Source of the DNA: Botryobacter ruber
GTDB taxonomy: Bacteria; Bacteroidota; Bacteroidia; Cytophagales; Hymenobacteraceae
NCBI RefSeq assembly: GCF_003347595.2
Contig: NZ_QCZK02000029.1
Coordinates: 92,781 to 156,780 of the forward strand
Direction: 5' to 3'
DNA: 64,000 nt
In this document: positions 39,341 through 47,787 of the stretch, piece by piece
Layout: each line of letters begins with the position of its first letter
How positions within the stretch are numbered: position 1 is the stretch's first letter
Position numbers and translations under genes: made by a program
Notes under the pieces: model-generated
The model's database searches: none
Told to the model about the DNA's origin: nothing
Seen by the model: the letters and a program-made list of their open reading frames with translations, nothing else

Positions 39341-40879
39341 TTAGTTCAGCTTCTTCTGGCGGGCCTGTAACTGGGCCAGGTAAAGCGATTTTGGCTGTAT
39401 GTTTTTATCGTTCAGTCCTTCCCACTCGCCATCCGGTTTGCCGGGAAGGCGTCCTTCGTACTTCTCACCCTGCAGCCCGATAGCATAGTTTTTACCGCTA
39501 ACCCATGGATTCTGCACAGCTGCTTTTCTGGCAGTACAGTTCCAGAGCACCTGTGTTACACCGGACCATCCGTGGCCGCTGCCCCAGTTGCCCCGGTCCT
39601 GTATATTGATGTCGCCGTCGGTTACAATGTTATCATAGAGGGTGCCCGATGCCCAGCGGTGGTGCGGACCTATGTCGGCGTGGGTTCTGGTAGCTGTGCA
39701 GTTGTAGAAAACATTAGGGCCATTTACCCGGGCTCCGGTTACATAATCATGACGGCCTTCGGTAGCGGTGAGGTTCATGAACAGGTTCAGCTGTCCGTCG
39801 TTGTTAAAGGAGTAGCGACGCCCGCCGGTAATAACGGATTTGGCATCGAGGCATTTGGAATCGGTAACGGTAATCTGCTTCGCATCTTTCCCTGCATTCA
39901 CACAGGAATAGCCAAAGTAGCGTGACGTTACGTTGCGTACCCAGCAGTTTTCAACCTTGTTAATGGAAATGGCATTCCAGCCATGGTCTTCGTCGGTGTC
40001 GCTGGCGTACTCCGATTCAAACAAAATATTTTCAACACCCACTTCAGTAATGCGGCCTTCAAAAGTATATTTATATACTTCGCCGCCTCGGTACTTTTCT
40101 TCCATCGGCATCACCACCGGGTTGTCGATAAAAATACGATTCCCTTCGATGCGTGTAATCACCCGCTCAAACTGCAGGTTATATTCCTCGGGCTGCCATT
40201 GTTTGGTACCTTCGCGGGCGACAATCTGGTCCATTTTTAGGTCGCTAATCCAGTTTTGCGTGCCTGGCCGGTAAAGGATGATATTATCCCCAGCTTTCAG
40301 GCCCGCTACGGATTGCAGCTGAAACGATGTGGCGCCTGCCGGTACTTTACTGTCTGCTATCTTTCTTCTCGTGCCCTGCACCTCACGGATAGAGCCAGTA
40401 CCTGCAATATTGATTAAGGTGCGCTGTCCTTTTCCTGCCGCCACGAGTCTGGTGCCATTGCTGCCATCTCCTTCGCCGCGCAACACGATGCCGCTCTTTT
40501 TAATTTCTATGGTGCCCGGTATCAGGTAGGCGCCTTTTTTCAGCAGGATGGTCCCGCGGAACCCGTTCTTGTCCGGCTTGCGGGCTGCTACCTCGTCTAT
40601 CGCTTTCTGTATTATTTCCTGGCTGCTCCCTTTGGCCACCGGGCTAATGGTTTTCTGCACTGGCACCTGGGGTATGGCTTTATCACCCTGATGATAGCCA
40701 ACCCTGCTGAAGTCAGGTATGGTGTTGCCATCGGCATCGGGTATGTATTGGATGGTGCCGTCCTTATGTACGGTCACATGCCTGGAGTTCCAGAGAGGTT
40801 GTTCAGGCAATCGAAAGGCCAGGAGGGAGAGGGCGAGCCCCCCCACTAAAAAGGTGTTTTTTAGAATAGGAAATTTCAT
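39341..40879 (-). CDS. right-handed beta-helix protein of unassigned activity, paralog 1
   Basis: The 512-residue exported protein belongs to a group of four in this window. It has the shared N-terminal motif IPDFSRVGYHQGDKAIP and the pectate-lyase-3-like start AIDEVAARKPDKNGFRG. Beta-helix coils follow (GVENILFESEYASDTDEDHG, NCWVRNVTSRYFGYSCV), then conserved blocks TGGRRYSFN, TEGRHDYVTG, HHRWASGTLYDN and GSGHGWSG, and the C-terminal QPKSLYLAQL. The paired His/Arg/Trp blocks could be an active site. I cannot assign it to a known CAZy family. It lies among lyases, so a polysaccharide lyase or hydrolase role is likely. Confidence 0.75.
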   Translation of the reverse strand: MKFPILKNTFLVGGLALSLLAFRLPEQPLWNSRHVTVHKDGTIQYIPDADGNTIPDFSRVGYHQGDKAIPQVPVQKTISPVAKGSSQEIIQKAIDEVAARKPDKNGFRGTILLKKGAYLIPGTIEIKKSGIVLRGEGDGSNGTRLVAAGKGQRTLINIAGTGSIREVQGTRRKIADSKVPAGATSFQLQSVAGLKAGDNIILYRPGTQNWISDLKMDQIVAREGTKQWQPEEYNLQFERVITRIEGNRIFIDNPVVMPMEEKYRGGEVYKYTFEGRITEVGVENILFESEYASDTDEDHGWNAISINKVENCWVRNVTSRYFGYSCVNAGKDAKQITVTDSKCLDAKSVITGGRRYSFNNDGQLNLFMNLTATEGRHDYVTGARVNGPNVFYNCTATRTHADIGPHHRWASGTLYDNIVTDGDINIQDRGNWGSGHGWSGVTQVLWNCTARKAAVQNPWVSGKNYAIGLQGEKYEGRLPGKPDGEWEGLNDKNIQPKSLYLAQLQARQKKLN

Positions 40880-41310
40880 TACAAACGAACAGTAGTTATA
40901 GCAAAATTAAAGGCATGTCCGTGTTGAGCTGAAAAGATGCTAACAGCTTCAGGACTAGCTACAGTAAAGTAATCTGATTATTTCCGGACAGAGGGGTAAA
41001 AATCGTTCTGTTAGCGGCGATAAATTGCTTGCATAGCGAAAGCAGGGGAAATACAGGCTGTAAAGGCAGAATAAGAGGCGTTTTAAGGCAATGGCCGGTT
41101 AATCGCTAATGCATCAGCCGCAGAGGGAATGGAGACAGGTGCTGCTGAATTTCTGGGTGTAAGTGTTGTTCATGATTTCAAAATTTATTCTCATGTTTAG
41201 CATTAATAACTGATGTTCCTTGCAAGTTCCAATAGCTTGAAAGGGATAGCAAAAATGCTGTATGCGTAACATCAGTTATTAATTAAAATACCCACCAGTT
41301 TTGCAAAACA
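40880..41310. other. intergenic region with a repeat copy and a long perfect inverted repeat
   Basis: A direct dispersed-repeat copy at 41120-41152 (GCAGAGGGAATGGAGACAGG) is followed by a perfect 16-base inverted repeat, ATTAATAACTGATGTT at 41202-41217 and its complement at 41268-41283. No gene is supported. The region lies between a small lipoprotein gene and the next beta-helix gene on the same strand. Confidence 0.6.
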
Positions 41311-41691
41311 CTAACGAATAAGTTTATCATCAAAAATATGTCCCAGATCAGAACTGCATGCCTGGCAGTTGTACCGGCCATTATCCCGCACTGCTGAAAC
41401 AAGTGTTACATTTTTTGTTGAGCCAGTGCATCCGGCCAGTTCTTTACAATCATACTGCACATGAAAAATATCTGAGTAGATATCATCACAAATATAGACG
41501 CGGTTTTTATAGATTTCTGGTGTTAAGACATAAAAGTCTGGTGCAGGCCGACGGGCAGCGAGCCGTACAGAGTCAACAGGTGCTTCTTCGGGTTCTTTCA
41601 TGGCTGCTGCCTCCGTTTTTTCAGGACCCTGGCACGCTACCAGCGATAAGAAGAACAGCATCACACATGTTGTCAGAGAGCTGGATGTCAT
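41311..41691 (-). CDS. small Cys-rich lipoprotein with an Ada-like zinc-binding pattern
   Basis: I use the ATG at 41691 because MTSSSLTTCVMLFFLSLVAC is a lipoprotein signal with C20 as anchor. The mature part of about 105 residues has a short acidic/Ala linker and a compact C-terminal domain. That domain reads VYICDDIYSDIFHVQYDC, then KELAGCTG and GRYNCQACSSD. The spacing C-x(n)-H-x4-C-x4-C ... C-x2-C resembles the small metal-binding domain found in Ada-type and nuclease-associated proteins. I infer zinc binding; no enzymatic function is suggested. It is the only non-glycan-enzyme gene in the minus-strand run. Confidence 0.6.
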   Translation of the reverse strand: MTSSSLTTCVMLFFLSLVACQGPEKTEAAAMKEPEEAPVDSVRLAARRPAPDFYVLTPEIYKNRVYICDDIYSDIFHVQYDCKELAGCTGSTKNVTLVSAVRDNGRYNCQACSSDLGHIFDDKLIR

Positions 41692-41831
41692 TTTTATTAT
41701 ACCGCCCTGGCTGTTTTTGTTAATCATAATCAATTGTAAGAATAAGGTTGATTAAATAGATTTTTATTGGTCTTGTTTCCTGTAAAGGGAGTTATACTAT
41801 CTCCCTCTAGCCTTTATTCCACTGTGCCTCA

Positions 41832-41876
41832 TTTTTTATTTTACTGCACCGGCCACCATTGCCACTGCTGTGCTGC
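41832..41876 (-). repeat. dispersed-repeat copy (inverted orientation)
   Basis: The core TACTGCACCGGCCACCATTG followed by CCACTGCTG is the reverse complement of the family consensus. It begins 15 bases before the stop-codon side of the following minus-strand gene. The rest of the gap carries a short hairpin AGGGAG/CTCCCT. Confidence 0.6.
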
Positions 41877-41890
41877 CGGCGTTCGAAATG

Positions 41891-43516
41891 TTATTTCGAA
41901 GCTTTACCAACTGGTTGAGCCGCACGCAGGCGCTCGCACAGTTGCGCTTCGTAAAGCGACTCCGGCACCAGCTTGCCTTTTTTCACTTCGATGCTGCCCC
42001 AGGGGCCGGGCTGGAAAGGCTTGTTGCGCAATGTGCCTTCGGTAGAAACAACATAGTTCTGGGCTGTAGGCGGTTTCTGCACGACAATCTCTTTGTTGAA
42101 CCCCCAGATAACGGAGTGCGCGGCACCCCAACCGTGCGAGCTGCCCATGTCGCCGCGGTTAATCAGTTTGGCCTGGCTGTTGGCGCTGCTTACGTCCTTC
42201 AGATTATCGAGCAGCAGGGCCTGGCTCCAGTGGCGGTGCGCTTCAAAATCGCCGCCTTCCATGGTGCACCTGTGGAAGACGACGCCCGAAACAGTGGTAG
42301 TGCCATTCGATACAAAGCTGTGGCGCCCTTTGGTGGCGTGGCACCCGGTAAACAGGATGAGCTGCGAAAAGCCATCTACCGAAAAGTTGTACATGCGCCC
42401 GCCTGTCCTTATAGCTACCGGGTCTGTTGCCGTAACATGCTTAACGGTAATGCGCATGGCACCGGCGGTCCGTACGCCGGCATATCCGAAGTAACGGGCG
42501 CTGGCCTGCTGCACCCAGCAGTTTTCCGCTCCCACAAACCCAATGGCGCTCCAGGCATGATTCTCATCTTCACCGCCTGCGGTTTCTATGTCCACGCGCA
42601 GGTTTTCAACGCCCGCCTCCGAAACAAGAGAACGTTCAATGACAGGTGCTACCGTAGCCTGTGTCAGTTTGCGGTCCAGGTGGTTGTATACAGGAGCATT
42701 CAGGTACAACCGCGTGCCTTCCTTTTTCACGACCTTGCGCACCCACCGCAGGTCCTTGCTGCCTGCTTCCCAACGCGGGTCCTTGCTGACACCCCCGCCT
42801 TCCACCGCCTCAATCCAGGGCTGGTCTGACGGGTGCCTGATAATAACTTCCTGCCCGACGCTGAAACTAGCCGGATTCTCCACATGAAAACTCAGAGAGC
42901 CTACCTGCACAAACTGGTCTGTAATATTTACAGCTGCACCGGTTGTCCAGGGGTTGCCCTTTCCGCTGCCTACTGTTACGACGGTGCGCTGGTGCGGAAC
43001 ATCGCCGCGCGCATACAGGATGGTGCTGGTGGCGGGGTCGGTGCCCTGGCCGGAACCCCGCAACACAACGCCATTGTGCCGGATCTGGATGGTCCCCTGG
43101 ATTTCGTAGGTGCCTGGCTTTAGCAGCAACGCTCCCCGGTGACCGGAAGCATCTGGTTTTCTGGCGCCAATGGCATCCAATGCTTTTTGAATGTGTGCTG
43201 TATTATCACCTTTTACAGGTCCTATCGTACTAACCACCGCAACAGTAGGCAGGCTTTTTTCACCGTAGTGATAGCCGGCATAGCTAAAGTCCGGAATACG
43301 ATTTCCTTCGCTGTCGGATTTGTAGGTGAGGGTGCCGGAAGAAGACATGTTTACGTATTCTGACTGCCATTGTCCGGGAGCCGGTGGAGGTGGATAGGCA
43401 TTGCAAATATCCTGCGCCTGTGTAAACCGTCCGGGGAAAAACAGTGTTATCCACAAGGCGACGCCTGCTATCTGCTTAAAGGTGATTGGCGGATTCGGTC
43501 TTTTTTCGTTCATCAT
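41891..43516 (-). CDS. right-handed beta-helix protein of unassigned activity, paralog 2
   Basis: The 541-residue exported protein is the second member of the four-member group. It keeps IPDFSYAGYHYGEKSLP, ALDAIGARKPDASGHRGALL, GVVLRGSGQGTD, GVENLRVDIETAGGEDENHA, ENCWVQQASARYFGYAGV, TGGRMYNFS, TKGRHSFVSNG, HRHWSQALLLDN, GSSHGWGA and the C-terminal VPESLYEAQL. Conservation is strongest in the His/Arg/Trp blocks near the C-terminus of the helix, where catalytic residues would be expected. The signal region (ALWITLFFPGRFTQAQ) points to export. It is 74 bases downstream of a PL6 gene. Function unknown; lyase or hydrolase are the two options. Confidence 0.75.
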   Translation of the reverse strand: MMNEKRPNPPITFKQIAGVALWITLFFPGRFTQAQDICNAYPPPPAPGQWQSEYVNMSSSGTLTYKSDSEGNRIPDFSYAGYHYGEKSLPTVAVVSTIGPVKGDNTAHIQKALDAIGARKPDASGHRGALLLKPGTYEIQGTIQIRHNGVVLRGSGQGTDPATSTILYARGDVPHQRTVVTVGSGKGNPWTTGAAVNITDQFVQVGSLSFHVENPASFSVGQEVIIRHPSDQPWIEAVEGGGVSKDPRWEAGSKDLRWVRKVVKKEGTRLYLNAPVYNHLDRKLTQATVAPVIERSLVSEAGVENLRVDIETAGGEDENHAWSAIGFVGAENCWVQQASARYFGYAGVRTAGAMRITVKHVTATDPVAIRTGGRMYNFSVDGFSQLILFTGCHATKGRHSFVSNGTTTVSGVVFHRCTMEGGDFEAHRHWSQALLLDNLKDVSSANSQAKLINRGDMGSSHGWGAAHSVIWGFNKEIVVQKPPTAQNYVVSTEGTLRNKPFQPGPWGSIEVKKGKLVPESLYEAQLCERLRAAQPVGKASK

Positions 43517-43590
43517 AAGTTTGTTCGTCGTTTAGCACTACAGCGTATTTTATACAGGAAAGCATTAGCAGCATGATCTTCTAGAACAGG

Positions 43591-45132
43591 TTACCATGGA
43601 GCTCCTACAAAAGCCGGATCGTTGGCATCCATCTTAACCTTCACCCATGCCGGTACTATATCTGTTTGATAAACCGGATTGATAGTATTCTCCTGTACTC
43701 CGGCGGTTATACTCTTGTCTGCTGGCCAGAACAAACCGTGTTTGCCTCCTTCCATTTTCAGGTTTTCTATGAACTGAATACCGGCGGGTAATTTGCTTTT
43801 GTCAGGATTGGTGTTCTCTTTCCCGCTGATAACGTTGTTGCTAAAGCGGAATAAGTTTTTGGCAAATACTTCATCTTCAATTTCAAGTGACGGATGTGTG
43901 CCCTTATCGCTTACGATGAGGTTGTTCCGGAAAATACCGTAAGGTGCCATAGTCCTGGGAGGGTCCATGCGCGGGTTTTTACTGGCGCCTATGCGGATGC
44001 CTTTATCGCAGTTGTACACGGTGTTATTTTCGATGACGGCATCCTTTACCTGGTCGTAAAAAGTAAGTTTATGCGGCACTTCATTCCCGTATTCTATCTG
44101 TATGGCCTGGGAGTTTACGGGTAAGTTGAAGAAGTAATTATTCCGGACGACCTGCCTTTCGCCGATCACCCGTACGCCATTGCATCGGTTGCTGGTGCTG
44201 TTGCGGGTGTTGATAAAAAAGTTGCCTTCAACCAGTGCGTCGTGGCCGTGGCGGAGGGTGAGGGCGCCGTCGGAGTTCAGAAAGGTATTGTTGCGGAAGG
44301 TGTTGTGCCCGCTCTTGCTCGAGATAATTTCTGATTCTCCGTCGCAGCGCTCGAACACGCAATTTTCCAGGGTGGTATAACTGCTGGAAAGGGAATGGCC
44401 GCTGGTGCTGATGCGCACTGTTTCGAACCCATTTCCGGAGCCGGGGTCTTTGAAATAGCCGAAGTAGACATGGTGGATACGGTGGTCGTTCCGCATGGCT
44501 GACTCCCGTACCACTTCCAGCATCATGCCCGGCGTATTTTTACCGCGGAGGAAGCAATGTCCTACTTCGTTGTTAGCGCCTCTTAGTGTTATCAGGCGGG
44601 TGTCACTTCCGCCCAGGTTCCAGTCGATGATGGCGCTGTTGATAAAGCGGCTATACCGCGAGGCAACTGCAAACGTAACAGGCCGCGTGCTGGTGCCACG
44701 GGTAAAATAGAAGCCATCAACAGTGATGTAGCTGCCGTTAATTTCCCATTGCGAATTGCCGTTAATCAGAACCTTTCCACGGCTTTCAGGAATAATAGTG
44801 ATGGGCTTTTCTGCGGTGCCGCTCTTCGTGAATTTGATATTGCCGGCGTAGGTGCCGTTCTTTAACTGAATAACATCGCCTGGCTCCGCCCCCTCTGCCG
44901 CAGCTACGAACTCCTGCCAGTTGGCGCAGGTTTTCAGGTTGCCGTCTTTCGGGATTAGGTTCTGGTCTATAGCAGCATGAACAACTGGTGCTTCATCAGG
45001 TAGAGTGGCGGGTGTTTTGTTTGTGCCACAGGCTGTCAGTAACAAGCAGGAGAGGAGCAAGGGTAACAGACCAGTATTTTTGGCTTTTAGCAGCGTTGTT
45101 TTTCGGGTATGTGGAGCAGGTACTATGTTCAT
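43591..45132 (-). CDS. polysaccharide lyase family 6, copy 2
   Basis: The 513-residue lipoprotein (lipobox LLTAC) has the PL6 beta-helix. The N-cap is WQEFVAAAEGAEPGDVIQLK. The catalytic Lys is K273 in SEIISSKSGHN and the catalytic Arg is R294 in GALTLRHG, again 21 residues apart as in chondroitinase B. GKVLINGNSQWEINGSYITV and TLENCVFERCDGE are further family matches. It differs from copy 1 in almost all loop regions, so the two probably cut different linkages or at different positions. It lies between two of the unassigned beta-helix proteins, 129 bases after the discoidin-bearing one. Confidence 0.93.
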   Translation of the reverse strand: MNIVPAPHTRKTTLLKAKNTGLLPLLLSCLLLTACGTNKTPATLPDEAPVVHAAIDQNLIPKDGNLKTCANWQEFVAAAEGAEPGDVIQLKNGTYAGNIKFTKSGTAEKPITIIPESRGKVLINGNSQWEINGSYITVDGFYFTRGTSTRPVTFAVASRYSRFINSAIIDWNLGGSDTRLITLRGANNEVGHCFLRGKNTPGMMLEVVRESAMRNDHRIHHVYFGYFKDPGSGNGFETVRISTSGHSLSSSYTTLENCVFERCDGESEIISSKSGHNTFRNNTFLNSDGALTLRHGHDALVEGNFFINTRNSTSNRCNGVRVIGERQVVRNNYFFNLPVNSQAIQIEYGNEVPHKLTFYDQVKDAVIENNTVYNCDKGIRIGASKNPRMDPPRTMAPYGIFRNNLIVSDKGTHPSLEIEDEVFAKNLFRFSNNVISGKENTNPDKSKLPAGIQFIENLKMEGGKHGLFWPADKSITAGVQENTINPVYQTDIVPAWVKVKMDANDPAFVGAPW

Positions 45133-45261
45133 AGAAATATTTTATTTTATAATTCGCTATCAGATGTGCATTTTTATAAGGTTGATCAAAATGACAAAAA
45201 CTGATCTAAGCCTTACATCAAAAGTTTATGGAAAATGCCAGGCAATCATTTTGTTGACTGA

Positions 45262-47397
45262 TTATTTGCCGGTCTGTAAACCCATCGCCTTAGACAGCTT
45301 ATCGAGGTACAGTCCCATCTTGCTGATAGCAGGAGAGGAACTTGCTTTTTGAATAGTCAACTTCACCTTCCAGGCTACTACCGGCTCGAATTGATGGACT
45401 TTGCGTTTCCCGATAGTTGTTCCTTCTGCCAGTAGTTTCCAGTCGCTGTCTACCTGCGCTTCAACTTTATAGGCCTGTACCCGCTGCCCCAGTGGCATAA
45501 ATTCAGCCAGTTCCACGGCGCTTATTTCTACCGGGTTTTCCATGTCTGCTTCCAGTGTTGCCTGAGTTATTCCATCGTTGGTGGTCCAGTAGGTTTTATC
45601 GTTTCCGTCTACTGCTTTTTCGCCGCCGAATTCTCTTGTGTCGCCTTTAACATTGCTGGTGTTGACAGGCCGGTGCAGCGCCAGGTTTTCGCCCAGCACC
45701 GGGTCTGTCTGCTGAAGCTGTGGCGGTGTTGGCTTAACCGATTTGTTGGTAAACATATTTTCGGTGTTGGCGATATAGCCGATGTTTTTCAGGGCCTGCG
45801 GGCCTAAGCGGTCAATCAGCTGGGCGAGGTAGAGGCTTTGGGGAGCAACCGGTGTTCCATGTGAATCAAAATAACCTTCAGGCTCTATAGGCCCGGTGTC
45901 GAATAGCCTGGCCGTTTGCTCGCGCCTGCCTATGTTGCCGATGGCCCAGTTGGCGGAGCCGGGAGGGTTCTGGATGATGTATGTCCTGGCAATGCAGTTC
46001 CAGGCCACGCCCCAGCCCATGGTCCAGCCGTGCCCGGAACCGGCCACGCCACGGTTCAGAAAATCAATGCCGCCGTCGGGCACAGAACAGTTATCTACCA
46101 GCATGGCGGTTGCCCAGCGCTGGTGCGGCTGTATGCGGCTGCCATGCCCTCTAAAGGTGCTGTTAAGCACGACGTTTGGTCCGGGTGTGAGGCTGCTTGT
46201 CCAGACGAAGTAGGTGTTGCCGCCGGTGCTCTCGCACCTGTCGAGCAGGTTCTGGCTGCCTTCGAAGCTGAAATCGGCTGGCTTGGAGGCGCCCAGGTTG
46301 GTGTAGGTATGGTGAATTTTAACCTGCTGCATGGTAATACGGTCGCCGGCCAGTACAGTGGTGTTCATGGTTTCCTCAAAAAATACATCCCGAACCCAGC
46401 AATCGTCGCCGTTAATCCGGATGCCGGAGTAGGGGGCACGCCCGTACGCAATCTCAAGGGGAGGGCACTGGATGTGCAGCTGTTCCACACCAACCTGGGT
46501 GATGCGTTGGGGCGCTTTTACTTTACTGACGGTGGCTCCTGAAGGCAGAAACTTCTTGTCGAAAGAATCGGCAACCGGTATGTCTACCGTTACATTATTT
46601 CCTGTCACGGCAGTGATCCTCCGGTTCATGATAAGGCTTCTGTTGGTGCCGATCCAGGTCTGGGGTTTGCCATCGCGCACCAGGTTGTGCATCTGCATGA
46701 ATTCTATCCAGGCTGCGGTTACAGGTTTCCGGATCTCGATTAAGTCCCCTGTTTTAAAACCAGCGGCATTGGCTACGGTAAAAGATGAAACGCCGAATGG
46801 TACATAGCTATCGGTGATTGTAGTCTGCGCAGAACCGGAACCTGCAGCCCCGGTGTCGCCAGTTGCAGGCCTGTTTTCTCCTCTTGCTGCTATCGTAATG
46901 GCTGTGTGTTTGTCGCCTGTCATTTTAATGGTAGTTCCACCCTTTCCGCTGCCATTGCCGCGCAGTACGACACCACCAACTGGTATCGTAAGTGTGCCGG
47001 AACAGGTAAACGTGCCGGGAGCTAACTCGACTGCTCCACGGAAACCGTTCACCAGTGGCATGGCTGCCACTTCATCGATGGCCGCCTGTATCTGTTTGGT
47101 ATCGTCGGGGCCGCCGGATGGCTGTACGGTCCGCTTCACCGGCACGGTGGGTAGAGCTACTCCGCCACCCATGTAACCGGCATGCGAAAAGTCCATGATC
47201 CTGTCACCTGCGGGTGTCTTTTTATAAGCCAGCTTGCCATCCTTGCCCGTATACACCCATTCGCTCTTGCCCTTTTTAACCCGTGCGCTCTCCTGTGATG
47301 GGGCAGTGGTTGTGTCCTGCCGGGGCGTGAGTGCCAGTACGCCGCTGATTAGCAGGGAAGTTATCAGTACAGCTATCACGGTTGATGGTTTTTTCAT
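45262..47397 (-). CDS. beta-helix protein of unassigned activity, paralog 3, with C-terminal F5/8 discoidin-type domain
   Basis: The 711-residue protein has a signal (ITSLLISGVLALTPRQ) and the group motif in a looser form, IMDFSHAGYMGGGVALP. The helix region has AIDEVAAMPLVNGFRGAVEL, GVVLRGNGSGKGG, DDCWVRDVFFEETMN, HQRWATAMLVDN and GSGHGWTMGWGVAWN, then APQSLYLAQLIDRLG. After about residue 575 an F5/8-type-C beta-sandwich follows (LGENLALHRPVNTSN, GGEKAVDGNDKTYWTTNDG, VHQFEPVVAWKVKLTI). Discoidin-like domains often bind galactose or related sugars and would anchor the enzyme to substrate. None of the other three paralogs has this domain. Confidence 0.78.
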   Translation of the reverse strand: MKKPSTVIAVLITSLLISGVLALTPRQDTTTAPSQESARVKKGKSEWVYTGKDGKLAYKKTPAGDRIMDFSHAGYMGGGVALPTVPVKRTVQPSGGPDDTKQIQAAIDEVAAMPLVNGFRGAVELAPGTFTCSGTLTIPVGGVVLRGNGSGKGGTTIKMTGDKHTAITIAARGENRPATGDTGAAGSGSAQTTITDSYVPFGVSSFTVANAAGFKTGDLIEIRKPVTAAWIEFMQMHNLVRDGKPQTWIGTNRSLIMNRRITAVTGNNVTVDIPVADSFDKKFLPSGATVSKVKAPQRITQVGVEQLHIQCPPLEIAYGRAPYSGIRINGDDCWVRDVFFEETMNTTVLAGDRITMQQVKIHHTYTNLGASKPADFSFEGSQNLLDRCESTGGNTYFVWTSSLTPGPNVVLNSTFRGHGSRIQPHQRWATAMLVDNCSVPDGGIDFLNRGVAGSGHGWTMGWGVAWNCIARTYIIQNPPGSANWAIGNIGRREQTARLFDTGPIEPEGYFDSHGTPVAPQSLYLAQLIDRLGPQALKNIGYIANTENMFTNKSVKPTPPQLQQTDPVLGENLALHRPVNTSNVKGDTREFGGEKAVDGNDKTYWTTNDGITQATLEADMENPVEISAVELAEFMPLGQRVQAYKVEAQVDSDWKLLAEGTTIGKRKVHQFEPVVAWKVKLTIQKASSSPAISKMGLYLDKLSKAMGLQTGK

Positions 47398-47453
47398 ATC
47401 AGGCGTTTCGTATTTGTTGTTTCGTTACTCAAGAATACTACAAGTGAAATAAG

Positions 47454-47746
47454 TCCCCCTTTGATGTGGGTAAGGGGGATGATGCACGGGCTGAGGAAAT
47501 ATTCTGGTAGTTCTAATGAAAACTTTCTAGCTTGCCTGTGCTTTTATTCTCAGGTGTAAATCATCCCCCAGCCCCCTTTAAAGGGGGACAAAAGATTCCA
47601 GTTATCTCTGCTCATACCTACTTCTTACCCAAGCTGCAGAGGGTGTGGTGACAATGGCTGAGAAAAATTTCAGGCATAATGCCGGGTGAGCTTCCGGAAA
47701 AATTCCCGATTTTAACTACAGCCATTGTCTCCATACCTTTACCTGC
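47454..47746. repeat. two adjacent inverted-repeat elements in a 390-base gap
   Basis: Element one: left arm 47454-47483 (TCCCCCTTTGATG ... AAGGGGGATGAT) and right arm 47561-47588 (TCATCCCCCAGCCCCCTTT ...) are imperfect inverted copies. Element two: dispersed-repeat copies at 47636-47670 (GCAGAGGGTGTGGTGACAAT) and inverted at 47710-47746 (CAGCCATTGTCTCCATACC) form a pair 111 bases long. No gene is seen in the whole gap 47398-47787. Confidence 0.65.
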
Positions 47747-47787
47747 TCGCTTTATTCTCTGAAGCAGGTATCGTAGGTTTTCTGTTG

